A stretch of DNA of 64,000 bases. Source: Sphaerisporangium fuscum (GTDB lineage Bacteria > Actinomycetota > Actinomycetes > Streptosporangiales > Streptosporangiaceae). The notes below the pieces were generated by a model. It was not told where the DNA came from and made no database searches. It saw nothing but the letters and a program-made list of their open reading frames with translations. The translations under genes and the position numbers were made by a program. The stretch's first letter is position 1. Every line of letters begins with the position of its first letter. Shown piece after piece: positions 1 through 8,932 of the stretch. The stretch is from contig NZ_JAHDTF010000015.1 of assembly GCF_018531465.1 (NCBI RefSeq), positions 62,001-126,000 on the forward strand, in the 5' to 3' direction.

Positions 1-584
1 ACAAGAGCTACGAGGGCCTGATCCACACCGAGGTGCAGACCCGGCAGAACCAGGACAAGGTGGCGCTGTACCCGTCGGGTTCCTGGCTGGAGAACGAGCA
101 GAAGTCCAACACGCCGGGCACCTTCGAGTACGCGGTCACGCCGACCCCCAGCCTGACCTCCTCCGACAAGCTGCCGTTCGAGGCGATCCGCGCCACCGCC
201 GGCGAGCCGTACATCATCCCCGCCAAGGCCAAGAACACCGCCGGCGCCCTCGAGTACGCCCGCATCATGCTCTCCAAGGAAGGCGCGAAGGGCTTCACCG
301 AGAAGTCCGGCAGCCTCACCGTGGTCGTCGGCGGCGCCGAAGGGCTCACGCTCAGCCCGGGCCTGAAGAGCATCAACGACGCCAAGGACGCCGCGGGCAG
401 CAACATCGTCACCTACAGCAGCTTCGAGAACTGGTACAAGGAGCTGGAGACCGAGCTGCGTAAGCAGACCAACTCCCTGATGTTCGGCCGCATCTCCGCC
501 GACGAGTTCTGCGCCAACATGCAGAAGAAGGCCGACGCGGTCAAGGCCGACTCCTCCACCACCAAGCAGAACCGGACGGTGTAG
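1..584 (+). CDS. ngcE: N-acetylglucosamine/diacetylchitobiose ABC transporter, substrate-binding protein (C-terminal part)
   Basis: This is the 3' part, about 194 codons, of an extracellular sugar-binding lipoprotein; the reading frame is open to the left edge of the window. The visible part has the alpha/beta C-lobe of ABC sugar-binding proteins (a segment around VALYPSGSWLENEQ near the start) and ends with an Asn/Lys-rich tail containing CANMQKKAD. The family delivers GlcNAc or chitobiose to a two-permease importer, and two sugar permease genes follow directly, the first after 6 bp. Assignment to NgcE rather than another CUT1 binding protein rests on the C-terminal sequence and on the E-F-G gene order. 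The gene ends in two consecutive TAG codons. No ATPase gene is visible; in actinomycetes such importers commonly share the MsiK ATPase encoded elsewhere. Confidence 0.8.
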   Translation, partial: KSYEGLIHTEVQTRQNQDKVALYPSGSWLENEQKSNTPGTFEYAVTPTPSLTSSDKLPFEAIRATAGEPYIIPAKAKNTAGALEYARIMLSKEGAKGFTEKSGSLTVVVGGAEGLTLSPGLKSINDAKDAAGSNIVTYSSFENWYKELETELRKQTNSLMFGRISADEFCANMQKKADAVKADSSTTKQNRTV

Positions 585-590
585 TAGATC

Positions 591-1544
591 ATGCGGCATG
601 GCGACGGCGCGGTCACCGCGGGGCGGGTCCCGGCCAAGTTGCGGATGTACGGGTTCGTCCTCTCGTTCCTGGCGATCCCGCTGATCCTCTACGTGGTCTT
701 CGTGATCAGCCCGTACCTACAGGCGTTCTACATCTCGCTGACCAACTGGCGGGGCTTCTCGGCCTCGCCCCAGTTCATCGGGCTGGAGAACTTCGGCCGG
801 CTGCTCGGCGACGACGTGTTCTGGGCGGCGGTCCGCCACCACGTGTTCCTGTTGATCGCCATGCCGCTGATCACCATCGCGATCGCGCTGTTCTTCGCGT
901 TCCTGCTCAACGTCGGCGGCGGCAGCAGCGGCGGGAGGATGACGGGCGTCCGCGGGTCGAAGTTCTACCGCGTGGTCTACTTCTTCCCGCAGGTCCTGGC
1001 CGTGGCGGTGGTCGGCGTGCTGTTCCAGGCGATCTACCGCCCCGACGACACCGGTGTGATCAACGGGCTGCTCAAGCTCGTCGGCGTCCAGCCGGTGGGC
1101 TGGCTCACCAACACCGATCTGGCCCTGTGGTCGATCATGGCGGTGATCATCTGGCAGTCGGTCGGGTTCTACGTCGTGCTGTTCTCGGCCGGCATGTCCG
1201 CCGTCCCGAAGGACGTCTTCGAGGCGGCGGCGCTGGACGGCGCGGGCCGGTTCCGGCTGTTCTTCAGCATCACCCTGCCGCTGATCTGGGACACCATCCA
1301 GGTCGGCTGGGTCTATCTCGGCATCGCCGCGTTCGACGGTTTCGCCCTGGTCCAGGTGCTCTCGGTGGACCGCGGCGGGCCCGACAACGCCACCACGGTG
1401 CTGCCGCTGGAGATCTGGCGCACGGCCTTCACCTTCTCCAAGTTCGGTTACGCCTCGGCGATGGGTGTGGCCCTGTTCTTCCTGACCATCACGTTCGCGG
1501 CGCTGAGCCTGCGCGTGACGCGGCGCGAGAGGATCGAGCTCTAG
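591..1544 (+). CDS. ngcF: sugar ABC transporter permease (NgcF-like)
   Basis: 317 residues with about six membrane helices, the first near residues 19-45. It carries the inner-membrane permease signature EAAALDGAGRFRLFFSITLP around residues 212-231 (EAA motif with conserved G), which docks the ATPase. It starts 6 bp after the binding-protein gene and ends 3 bp before the next permease gene, so the three are one operon. In this family NgcF and NgcG form the transmembrane channel for N-acetylglucosamine and N,N'-diacetylchitobiose. The ATG has no obvious Shine-Dalgarno sequence, which suggests translational coupling to the upstream gene. Confidence 0.85.
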   Translation: MRHGDGAVTAGRVPAKLRMYGFVLSFLAIPLILYVVFVISPYLQAFYISLTNWRGFSASPQFIGLENFGRLLGDDVFWAAVRHHVFLLIAMPLITIAIALFFAFLLNVGGGSSGGRMTGVRGSKFYRVVYFFPQVLAVAVVGVLFQAIYRPDDTGVINGLLKLVGVQPVGWLTNTDLALWSIMAVIIWQSVGFYVVLFSAGMSAVPKDVFEAAALDGAGRFRLFFSITLPLIWDTIQVGWVYLGIAAFDGFALVQVLSVDRGGPDNATTVLPLEIWRTAFTFSKFGYASAMGVALFFLTITFAALSLRVTRRERIEL

Positions 1545-1547
1545 ACC

Positions 1548-2450
1548 ATGGCGACGCAAACCGAAACGCTCCGGGTGGCGAAGGCCCCCGGCGCCGCCGC
1601 CCGCGGCAGGAAGAGCGGCGCGGGGCCGTTCACCGCCCTCTCGCACCTGGCTCTCGTCGTCTGGACGATCCTGGTCGTCGGGCCGATCCTGTGGACGTTC
1701 CTGGCCTCCTTCAAGACCAACCCCGAGATCGTCGGTGACACGCCCCTGGCGCTGCCGCACAGCTTCAGCTGGGCGGCCTGGGGACGCGCCTGGGACAAGG
1801 CCCACATCGGCAGGTACATGCTCAACACGGTGTACGTCGTCGCGGTCAGCACGTTCCTGACGATGCTGTTCGGGTCGATGGCGGCGTACGTGCTGGCCAG
1901 GTACCGCTTCTTCGGCAACCGGGTCATCTACTACCTGTTCGTCTCGGGCCTGGCCTTCCCGGTGTTCCTCGCGCTGGTGCCGCTGTTCTTCGTGGTGAAG
2001 AACTTCGGCCTGATCGACACCCACGTCGGCGTGATCCTCGTGTACGTGGCGTACTCGCTGCCGTTCACGGTGTTCTTCCTGGCGGCGTTCTTCAAGACGC
2101 TGCCCACCTCGGTGGCCGAGGCCGCCCTGATGGACGGCGCGTCGCACACCCGCACGTTCTTCCAGATCATGATGCCGATGGCCCGGCCCGGCCTGATCAG
2201 CATCACGATCTTCAACATCCTGGGCCAGTGGAACCAGTACCTGCTCCCGATTGTGCTGCTGTCGGGCAGCGTCGAGGACAAGTGGCTGCTCACCCAGGGC
2301 ATCGCCAACATCAACGTCAACGCGGGCTACGAGGCCGACTGGCCGGGGCTGTTCGCCGCGCTCAGCATGGCGATCATCCCCATGCTGTTCGTCTACATCA
2401 TCTTCCAGCGCCAGATCCAGTCGGGCCTGACCGCCGGAGCCGTCAAGTAG
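1548..2450 (+). CDS. ngcG: sugar ABC transporter permease (NgcG-like)
   Basis: 300 residues, with a cytoplasmic N-terminus of about 30 residues and then about six membrane helices. The permease EAA signature lies around residues 189-208 (EAALMDGASHTRTFFQIMMP). It is the second half of the heterodimeric channel of the GlcNAc/chitobiose importer and the last gene of the operon, followed 6 bp later by a perfect 11 bp stem-loop. Length and topology are normal for CUT1 MalG-type permeases. The specific sugar is inferred from the operon, not from this protein alone. Confidence 0.85.
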   Translation: MATQTETLRVAKAPGAAARGRKSGAGPFTALSHLALVVWTILVVGPILWTFLASFKTNPEIVGDTPLALPHSFSWAAWGRAWDKAHIGRYMLNTVYVVAVSTFLTMLFGSMAAYVLARYRFFGNRVIYYLFVSGLAFPVFLALVPLFFVVKNFGLIDTHVGVILVYVAYSLPFTVFFLAAFFKTLPTSVAEAALMDGASHTRTFFQIMMPMARPGLISITIFNILGQWNQYLLPIVLLSGSVEDKWLLTQGIANINVNAGYEADWPGLFAALSMAIIPMLFVYIIFQRQIQSGLTAGAVK

Positions 2451-2455
2451 CCGCG

Positions 2456-2480
2456 GGGCCTCCCCGCGACGGGGAGGCCC
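2456..2480 (+). terminator. stem-loop terminator after ngcEFG
   Basis: A perfect 11 bp GC-rich stem (GGGCCTCCCCG / CGGGGAGGCCC) with a 3-base CGA loop begins 6 bp after the ngcG stop codon. There is no T-run, as is common for actinomycete terminators. Confidence 0.8.
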
Positions 2481-2595
2481 GTACGTACCACCGCATGGCC
2501 GGTCGATCTCTTGACGGAGATCAACGATCAGTTATAGGCAACTCTTGCATGCGTTCGCCCCACAAGGGGGAAGCCGCTGTAGGAAGGGTGATGCC

Positions 2596-4734
2596 GTGAC
2601 CGCGCCGTCGGTTCACCGCAGCGAGATCCACCGCACGAAGATCCACCGCAGGAAGCGAACGCTGACCCTGCTCATCGTCGCCGCCGTGCTCGGTCCCCTC
2701 GGACTGACCCAGGCCCCGGCCTCGGCCGAACCGCCGCCGCAACCGGCGAACCCCTGGCAGGCCGACCACTGGCCCCAGCGCCAGCCCTGGCAGGAGTCCG
2801 AGGGCGCCGCGACCCTCAAGGCCAGGCCGGGGGCGCCGACCCCCATAGACCCGCAGAACTGGAAGAACCCCGACCACATGACGTGGGCGGACTACAAGGC
2901 CGTCCCCGGCACCACCTGGGCGGACCCGTCGAAGAAGGGCTCCAAGCGCACCTTCAAGGGCGCGCTCGTCCTGCTCGACTACCCCAACCAGCCGTTCGTG
3001 GTGACCCAGCCCGCGCATTCGACCGTCTTCGGCAACCCGAGCGCGCAGGCCCACGACATCCCGCGTGAGCAGGTCGCCCAGTTCTACAAGGACTTCCTCA
3101 ACACTCCCGGCCCGCTGAACAGCGGCCACACCATCCACGAGTACTGGATGGAGGACTCCGGCGGCAGGTACGGCGTCGACCTGACCGCCTTCGGCCCCTA
3201 CCGGATGCCGGGCAAGTCGCACGAGTACGCCATGGAGTTCCAGGGCGGCACCGGCTGCCCGGCGGGCGACACGTGCAACCGCAACATCCGCACCGACGGC
3301 CGCGCCGCCTGGGCCGCCGACGCCGGCGAGGACACCCTGTCCAAGTTCGACTTCGTCTTCTACCTCAGCGCCGGTCAGGACGAGTCGTCCACCTGGCAGG
3401 AGTTCGGGCCCATCAAGTTCCCGACCAAGGAGAACGTCACCGACGCCTTCGGGCCGCCGGACCCGAGCCTGCCCAACTGGGCCAAGACGAGGTACGTCGA
3501 CTGGACCTCCTGGGCCTCGGCGTCCACCATCTGGCCCAACGCCGGAGGCGGCTCGTCCACCCAGGCCGAGAGCAGCGGCCAGGGCGTGTACGCCCACGAG
3601 TTCAGCCACATCCTCGGCATCGGCGACAACTACAACAATCCCTTCGGCGTCCCGCCGCGCCGCGCGTACACCGGCATCTGGGAGATGCTGAGCCGCGGCA
3701 GCTTCAACGGCCCCGGCGGCCCGCACAGCCGATGGGTCATCCCGCCGACGGGCGGCGGCTCGATGGGCGCCCAGCACATGCTGCGCAACAAGATCAAGCT
3801 GGAGATGGTCGACGAGGCGAACGTCCTGCGGCTCTCGCGGGAGGCGCTCGCCCAGTCGGGCCTGGTCGTGGCGCGGGTCAAGGCGCGGGAGGCGCAGCCC
3901 GGCGCGAGCGAGCTGTCGGGAGTGAACATCACGCTCGGCACCGGCGACCTCAGCCCGAAGTGCGACATCCAGACCGACCCGTTCTGTGACGGCGGCGGCT
4001 ACCAGAACTACACCGTCGAGGTCGTGGACCGCATGGGCTCCGACTCCTTCACCCCCGACGCCGGCGTGCTGCTCGCCAAGACCAAGAACCAGGACCAGGC
4101 GCCGTTCGAATGGGTCATCGACGCCAACCCGCAGGACATCGGCATGACCGACTACGTCCTGCCTGACGGCACCCGCGTCCCCATCACCATCGGCGACTAC
4201 CGGCAGCTGTCGGACGCCCTCTTCCACGCGGGCACCGACTCCGGCAGCGAGGACGAGTACGTCGACCAGGCCAACCGCCTGCACTTCTACATCCTCGACA
4301 AGCACCGCGACAAGGCGGGCGTGCTGTCGTACACCGTGGCCGTCCGCTCCCTGGACGGCGCGGGCCCGCAGCGGCGCGGCGTCAAGGTGCTGCCCAGCGC
4401 GGCGCTCGCCAAGGGCACCGAATGGGCCACCTGCCGCTTCCCGCTCGCCAACACCGGCAAGGCCGCCACGCCCCAGGGGCAGCACCCCGAGGACGTGAGC
4501 GCGTACCTGAAGTCGGACGTCTACCGTCTCACCGCGAGCGTGGACGGCAAGGGCTGGACGACCTGGCTGCCCAACCAGCTGTCCGCCGTGGAGTTCGGCA
4601 AGAGCACGCTCGTCCCGGTGTACGCCCAGCGGTCCCAGGGCGGCGACCACGTGGCCAAGCTGAAGCTCACGGCGACCTCCGAGAGCGACCCGACCAAGAA
4701 GTCCACCGCGACCTGTCAGCTGGCAGGCATCTGA
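2596..4734 (+). CDS. secreted M6-family metalloprotease (immune inhibitor A-like)
   Basis: A secreted zinc protease of about 712 residues. A basic N-terminus is followed by a hydrophobic stretch (LTLLIVAAVLGPLGLTQAPASA) that looks like a signal peptide cleaved after ASA. The catalytic motif is HEFSHILGIGD at residues 334-344, i.e. HExxHxxGxxD as in M6 peptidases of the immune-inhibitor-A type. A C-terminal region of about 250 residues is likely a beta-rich domain. I chose the GTG at 2596 because a GGAAGG ribosome-binding site lies 8 bp upstream; an in-frame ATG at 2545 lacks one and would place a charged stretch before the signal peptide. The gene stands alone and is closed by a hairpin at 4748-4778. 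The role is probably extracellular protein degradation. Confidence 0.88.
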   Translation: MTAPSVHRSEIHRTKIHRRKRTLTLLIVAAVLGPLGLTQAPASAEPPPQPANPWQADHWPQRQPWQESEGAATLKARPGAPTPIDPQNWKNPDHMTWADYKAVPGTTWADPSKKGSKRTFKGALVLLDYPNQPFVVTQPAHSTVFGNPSAQAHDIPREQVAQFYKDFLNTPGPLNSGHTIHEYWMEDSGGRYGVDLTAFGPYRMPGKSHEYAMEFQGGTGCPAGDTCNRNIRTDGRAAWAADAGEDTLSKFDFVFYLSAGQDESSTWQEFGPIKFPTKENVTDAFGPPDPSLPNWAKTRYVDWTSWASASTIWPNAGGGSSTQAESSGQGVYAHEFSHILGIGDNYNNPFGVPPRRAYTGIWEMLSRGSFNGPGGPHSRWVIPPTGGGSMGAQHMLRNKIKLEMVDEANVLRLSREALAQSGLVVARVKAREAQPGASELSGVNITLGTGDLSPKCDIQTDPFCDGGGYQNYTVEVVDRMGSDSFTPDAGVLLAKTKNQDQAPFEWVIDANPQDIGMTDYVLPDGTRVPITIGDYRQLSDALFHAGTDSGSEDEYVDQANRLHFYILDKHRDKAGVLSYTVAVRSLDGAGPQRRGVKVLPSAALAKGTEWATCRFPLANTGKAATPQGQHPEDVSAYLKSDVYRLTASVDGKGWTTWLPNQLSAVEFGKSTLVPVYAQRSQGGDHVAKLKLTATSESDPTKKSTATCQLAGI

Positions 4735-4747
4735 CACCCGTCCACCC

Positions 4748-4778
4748 GGGTCCGGGCGGCGCCCCGCCGCCCGGACCC
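4748..4778 (+). terminator. stem-loop terminator after the M6 protease
   Basis: A perfect 13 bp stem (GGGTCCGGGCGGC / GCCGCCCGGACCC) with a 5-base loop, followed by GTTCCTTCCT, lies 13 bp after the protease stop codon. Confidence 0.8.
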
Positions 4779-4832
4779 GTTCCTTCCTCGCCCGCACGGC
4801 TCGCCGCTCCACCCCGTCAATTGGAGGACGCC

Positions 4833-5378
4833 ATGGCGTACATCGAGTTAGGCAACGACGACCCCGGCATCAGGGGCCTGATGCGGTACCGCCCGGAGAC
4901 GGCGAAGCCGCTCAACGCACTCGCCGAGGTCCTGCTCCGCGGTGACAACACCCTCTCGCGGGGGGAACGCGAGCTCATCGCGTCCTACGTCTCCACCCTC
5001 AACCAGTGCAAGTTCTGCTCGGCGTCGCACAAGGCGTTCGCCGCCGCCCAGCTGCCCGGCGGCGCCGACCTCGTCGCCCACGCCTGCGCCGACCCCGACA
5101 GCGCCGACATATCCGACAAGCTCAAGGCGCTGCTGCGCGTCGCCGCCGCGGTCCAGCAGAGCGGGCGCGCCGTGACCGAGAAGGACGTCGCCACCGCCCG
5201 CGAGGCCGGGGCCACCGACGCCGAGATCCACGACACCGTGCTGATCGCGGCGGCCTTCTGCATGTACAACCGCTACGTCGACGGCCTCGGCACCTTCGCC
5301 CCGGACGCCCCGGAGGCCTACACCCGGATGGCCGACCTCATCGTCACCCACGGCTACGGGGCGAGCCTGACGCGGTAG
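4833..5378 (+). CDS. carboxymuconolactone decarboxylase/AhpD-like protein
   Basis: 181 residues in the AhpD/CMD alpha-helical fold family. The redox motif is CKFCSASH, with the CxxC at residues 59-62 and the conserved His at 66; such proteins act as peroxide reductases using the vicinal cysteines. The ATG at 4833 has a GGAGG 5 bp upstream, and upstream in-frame sequence overlaps the protease end, so the short start is preferred. It resembles the 'peroxidase-related enzyme' subgroup. The physiological substrate is unknown, and no redox partner gene is adjacent. Confidence 0.85.
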   Translation: MAYIELGNDDPGIRGLMRYRPETAKPLNALAEVLLRGDNTLSRGERELIASYVSTLNQCKFCSASHKAFAAAQLPGGADLVAHACADPDSADISDKLKALLRVAAAVQQSGRAVTEKDVATAREAGATDAEIHDTVLIAAAFCMYNRYVDGLGTFAPDAPEAYTRMADLIVTHGYGASLTR

Positions 5379-5483
5379 CACCGGCCGTCACCGGCGGACG
5401 CGCCCGCCGAGGGGAGCGGGCGCCGACCGTTCCGGCCTTTTCGGTTGGGCGACAATCAGGGCCGCGCGTGGAAAACTGATCGT

Positions 5484-5777
5484 ATGGAGAAGCTGGACGA
5501 CGCCGCGATATCCACCCGGCTCGCCGAGGTGCCCGATTGGCGGCGCGAGGGCGACGAGATCCGGCGTACGATCGAGGCCCCCGACTTCCGCACTGCCATC
5601 GCCATCGTCAACGACGTCGCGGAGCAGGCCGAGCACCTCGACCACCACCCCGACATCGACATCCGCTGGCGACGCCTGCACTTCGTCCTCACCACCCACG
5701 CCGCCGGCGGCCTCACCGACCTCGACTTCAGGCTCGCCGCCCGTATCGACGCCATAGCCGCCGACCACACCGCCTGA
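5484..5777 (+). CDS. 4a-hydroxytetrahydrobiopterin dehydratase (PCD/DCoH family)
   Basis: 97 residues, the full length of the pterin-4a-carbinolamine dehydratase family. The active-site signature EHLDHHPDIDIRW lies at residues 50-62, containing the HHPD catalytic histidines. The enzyme dehydrates the 4a-hydroxy pterin produced by aromatic amino acid hydroxylases. I chose the ATG at 5484 because it gives the standard family N-terminus. No hydroxylase gene is nearby, so the actual cofactor partner is unknown; many bacterial homologues are orphans like this. Confidence 0.88.
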   Translation: MEKLDDAAISTRLAEVPDWRREGDEIRRTIEAPDFRTAIAIVNDVAEQAEHLDHHPDIDIRWRRLHFVLTTHAAGGLTDLDFRLAARIDAIAADHTA

Positions 5778-5854
5778 CCACTTCCGCCGCCCGGCGGTGG
5801 GGCGGTGGTGCCGGCGCCGTCGTACGGCGGGGAGCCGCTCCTGCCCGCTTGCTC

Positions 5855-6373
5855 TCAGACCGGCTTCTTCCGGTCCCCGATCTCGGTGCGGTACGGACGG
5901 AAACCCCGCCGTTCGTAGTTCGGCAGGGCGTTCGGATGGTCCATCGAAGAGGTGTGCAGCCAGACGCGGCGTACCGGCTCACCGTCCGGACGCGGGAATC
6001 GCCAGGCCTGCTGGATGGCGAGGGTGAGGGCGTACCCGCCCAGTCCGCGGCCCACGTACTCCGGCGCCAGCCCGAACGTCGTGATCTCCACTTCACCGCC
6101 CGGATGGGGTTCTATGTCGACGATCCCGGCGTCATCCGTGCCGTGCTTGATCAGCCAGTACTTGCGGAGCGGATGCGAAAGCCATTCCGCCCACTCCTCC
6201 TCCGACCGCGAGGCGCTCTTCCATCCGTACGGCGCCCCGATCCGGGCCAGCATCACCGGGATCGCCGGGGAGTCCCGATCGACCCACTCCAAGCTCACGC
6301 CGTCGACGGCAGGCACCGTCCGCAGCTGTGCAGGGTCGGTCATTTCCAGATAGGTGACGATTTCTTCTTCCAC
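5855..6373 (-). CDS. GNAT-family N-acetyltransferase
   Basis: 172 residues of the Gcn5-related acetyltransferase fold. The acetyl-CoA-binding region is visible as EITTFGLAPEYVGRGLGGYAL (about residues 93-113), and the later NALPNYERRGFRPY matches motif B of the family. The start is a GTG at 6373 with a weak ribosome-binding site; an in-frame ATG ten codons further in (MTDPAQL) is an alternative. It is encoded convergently with the pterin dehydratase gene. The substrate is unknown. Confidence 0.8.
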   Translation of the reverse strand: MEEEIVTYLEMTDPAQLRTVPAVDGVSLEWVDRDSPAIPVMLARIGAPYGWKSASRSEEEWAEWLSHPLRKYWLIKHGTDDAGIVDIEPHPGGEVEITTFGLAPEYVGRGLGGYALTLAIQQAWRFPRPDGEPVRRVWLHTSSMDHPNALPNYERRGFRPYRTEIGDRKKPV

Positions 6374-6500
6374 GGCAGCACGTTACGACACCAGGCTGGT
6401 CTGCCAGACCTTGCTGGCAGAACTACGCTCACTCTAGGATTCGAACGCAAGTTCGTCTCAAGCCCGGCCGAGGTCGGCCGACCAGGGAGAGGTGCCCGCC

Positions 6501-6881
6501 GTGGAGATGAAGCTCGAACTCGTGCCGGTCCCGGTCTCGGACGTCGACCGAGCCAAGGACTTCTACGCGAACAAGCTCGGGTTCAACGTCGACCTCGACG
6601 AGCGGTTCAGTGAGAAGCTGCGCGTCGTCCAGCTGACGCCTCCGGGGTCGGCGTGCTCGATCTGCATCGGAGAGGGCATCGTCCAGACCTCGCCCGGCTC
6701 GGTCCAGGGCCTGCACCTGGTCGTCTCGGACATCCACGCCGCCCGCGCCGAGCTCGTCGAACGCGGCGTCGAGATCCAGCCTGTGGAGGAGCTGACGGCT
6801 CCGGGCAAGCCCTCCGTCGCCTACGCCCACTTCGCCGACCCCGACGGCAACACCTGGACCCTCCAGAAGCTGCCCTACTGA
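6501..6881 (+). CDS. VOC-superfamily (glyoxalase/bleomycin-resistance fold) protein
   Basis: 126 residues with one vicinal-oxygen-chelate domain: LELVPVPVSDVDRAKDFY at the start and HFADPDGNTWTLQK at the end, where the conserved terminal Glu of many VOC metal sites is replaced by Thr/Leu. The GTG at 6501 is preferred because GGGAGAG lies about 10 bp upstream; an ATG at 6507 is also possible. Such small VOC proteins include lyases, dioxygenases and antibiotic-binding proteins, and nothing here decides between them. It diverges from the GNAT gene at 5855. Confidence 0.8.
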   Translation: MEMKLELVPVPVSDVDRAKDFYANKLGFNVDLDERFSEKLRVVQLTPPGSACSICIGEGIVQTSPGSVQGLHLVVSDIHAARAELVERGVEIQPVEELTAPGKPSVAYAHFADPDGNTWTLQKLPY

Positions 6882-7014
6882 CCAAGGCGTTCCGCCACTC
6901 GCATCGAAAGGTGACGCTCCGCGTGCGCGGAAGTAGGGAGTGCCTTAGGCTCTACGGACGCCGTTCCGGGCGGTTGTTGGAGGCCGCCCGGATGGCGTGC
7001 CGGCTTGGTGGTGT

Positions 7015-7584
7015 TCAGCAGCTCTTGCCAGGACCTCGTTGAACGTCCACCGGGTCTGATATCGCACTACCGGGGGGCATCGTCGGCGATATCCAACTGG
7101 ATCCGCCGATGGCGCCCCCCACCGATTCCAGGTATTCGGTCAGTTCGGTGGGCAGCACCACCGACCGGATGCGGAACCAGCTGTACTGTGGCCCGTCGAG
7201 CGGAACGCTCACGTGCCACTCGTCGCCGACGATCCGTATGTCCGCGAAGAACCTGATCACGGTGTCGGGCCCGTCGATCCGCTGTACCGCGATCACCTGC
7301 CTGGCGCCGGCCCCCGCGATGCCGTGCCCTTCCACCCGCAGGCACGGGGCGGCGTCCGCGTGCGACCCCTGTTTCGGCGCGTCGATCGTTATCCGGTCGG
7401 CGCTCGACGAAGGTATCCCGACCAGTTGAAGGATCAGGGGCGTCGCCACGGCCACGACGACCGCGCTGGCGATGAGGTGGACCTGCTTCAGGGCCCCTTT
7501 CGTGACGCGTTTCCACAGCGGTGCCGGCGGGACGGGCGAAGCCCCCTCCTCGTCGTCGTCCCCGCTCGCTTCGCTCTGCACCAT
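7015..7584 (-). CDS. hypothetical single-pass membrane protein
   Basis: 189 residues of unknown function. A cytoplasmic acidic N-terminus (DDDEEGA) is followed by one membrane helix at about residues 37-57 (IASAVVVAVATPLILQLV) and an extracytoplasmic domain of about 130 residues with two cysteines (in APCLRVEGHG and at the C-terminal end). The layout suggests a small exported beta-rich domain displayed on the membrane. The gene stands alone, with a 556 bp gene-free region upstream. Confidence 0.6.
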   Translation of the reverse strand: MVQSEASGDDDEEGASPVPPAPLWKRVTKGALKQVHLIASAVVVAVATPLILQLVGIPSSSADRITIDAPKQGSHADAAPCLRVEGHGIAGAGARQVIAVQRIDGPDTVIRFFADIRIVGDEWHVSVPLDGPQYSWFRIRSVVLPTELTEYLESVGGAIGGSSWISPTMPPGSAISDPVDVQRGPGKSC

Positions 7585-8140
7585 AGCGGATAACTCCCTC
7601 CTTTATGGGTGAATATCTCCCCCCTCGATCTTGCGCACAGCGTAGGGCATGGCGGCCTGCTGTACGAACCAAGTCGGTGTTTTCCTGAAAGATCATCTAA
7701 TTGTGGCTTTGAGCTGGATAGACAGACTGGAACTGGATTCTGGAATGTTGTTCTCGCGTCCCCCTCGAGGCGTCATGTGGCGTTTTGTGGTGATTCGTCG
7801 GGTCGGCTCTGATCAGCGGTGACGCGGGCCGTGCCGGCTTCTCGTCGGGCGGTGCATCTGTCGCTGCAAATGCACGTGCAGACGTACGTGACAGCGGCGG
7901 TTCTCCGGATCGATTCACCGGAGGCGAATTCTCCGGTTAATTCGCGCCATCCAGAGAAACGGTTCGATAGGATGTTCCGACTGGGTTGAGTCTGGAAAGC
8001 CCGCTTACCAGATTGGTCACCCAACCGGGTTTTCCCCTCGGAGCCGTGGATGCCGGTGTGGACGGGTGCTTCCCGGCCGAGGGCTCCGCCGTGCATACTC
8101 ATCGGTAACCGACAAAAGTTCGGCGATGAGGAGATCCCCC
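7585..8140. other. gene-free interval with adjacent inverted repeats
   Basis: There is no convincing gene in these 556 bp, and GC is lower than in its surroundings. Two inverted repeats sit back to back: CTCCGG/CCGGAG at 7903-7923 and GCGAATT/AATTCGC at 7924-7945. They may be regulatory for the aldolase gene that starts at 8141 or for an unrecognised RNA. Confidence 0.5.
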
Positions 8141-8932
8141 ATGAGCCTCTCGGACCTGCGGCCCGTGCCGAAGGACCAACTGGCCTTCCGCCTTCCCCAG
8201 AAGTTCGAGGACGTCGCGGACGAGCGGCGTCACCGTCAGGAGCGGCTGGTCGCGGCACTGCGGCTGTTCGGCCGGTTCGGCTTCGAGGAAGGCGTGGCCG
8301 GGCACATCACCGCCCGCGACCCCGAACACACCGACCACTTCTGGGTCAACCCGTTCGGCATGAGCTTCAAGCACATCAAGGTGAGCAACCTGATCCTCGT
8401 GAACCACGAGGGCGAGGTGGTCGAGGGGCGCTACCACGTCAACCAGGCGGCGTTCGCGATCCACTCGATGGTCCACCAGGCCCGGCCCGACGTCGTGGCC
8501 GCCGCGCACAGCCACTCGGTGTACGGCAAGGCGCTGTCGTCACTCGGCCGACCGCTGGAGCCGCTCACCCAGGACGCCTGCGCGTTCTACGAGGACCACG
8601 GCCTGTTCGACGACTACACGGGCGTGGTCGTCGAGACCGAGGAGGGCCGCAGGATCGCCCGGGCGCTCGGCTCCCACAAGGCGGTGATCCTGCGCAACCA
8701 CGGCCTGCTGACCGTCGGCGACTCGGTGGACGCCGCCGCCTGGTGGTTCATCACGATGGAGCGCTCCTGCCAGGCGCAGCTGCTCGCCAAGGCGGCCGGC
8801 CAGGTCGTGCCCATCACCCACGAGAACGCCAAGCTCACCCACGGCCAGATCGGCAACGACCTCGTGGGCTGGATCAACTTCCAGCCGCTGTACGACCAGA
8901 TCACCCGCTCCGAACCCGACCTGTTCGACTGA
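8141..8932 (+). CDS. class II aldolase/adducin-family protein
   Basis: 263 residues, the normal length for the fuculose-aldolase/adducin fold. Metal-binding histidines are seen in AAHSHSVYGK (His123, His125) and RNHGLLTVG (His187). The GHITARDP segment near residue 55 is typical. Members cleave or epimerise phosphorylated sugars or act as decarboxylases; no pathway neighbour fixes the substrate. The ATG at 8141 has a GAGGAG about 8 bp upstream. The last codons lie inside a hairpin shared with the convergent gene at 8941. Confidence 0.85.
   Translation: MSLSDLRPVPKDQLAFRLPQKFEDVADERRHRQERLVAALRLFGRFGFEEGVAGHITARDPEHTDHFWVNPFGMSFKHIKVSNLILVNHEGEVVEGRYHVNQAAFAIHSMVHQARPDVVAAAHSHSVYGKALSSLGRPLEPLTQDACAFYEDHGLFDDYTGVVVETEEGRRIARALGSHKAVILRNHGLLTVGDSVDAAAWWFITMERSCQAQLLAKAAGQVVPITHENAKLTHGQIGNDLVGWINFQPLYDQITRSEPDLFD

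Noticed and set aside
717..2147. Long minus-strand open frame, 476 codons, opposite the sugar permeases
   Set aside because: It mirrors the permease genes in the antisense frame; its Arg/Asp/Gln-rich composition is the usual GC-shadow pattern, and no ribosome-binding site or domain is seen.
2521..4812. Minus-strand frame of 763 codons over the M6 protease
   Set aside because: Antisense shadow of a strong gene; Gly/Val/Arg/Ala-rich and no recognisable motif, while the sense frame has a signal peptide and HExxH.
7609..7812. 67-codon plus-strand frame in the lower-GC gap
   Set aside because: No ribosome-binding site or similarity is apparent, and the codon pattern is not that of neighbouring genes.
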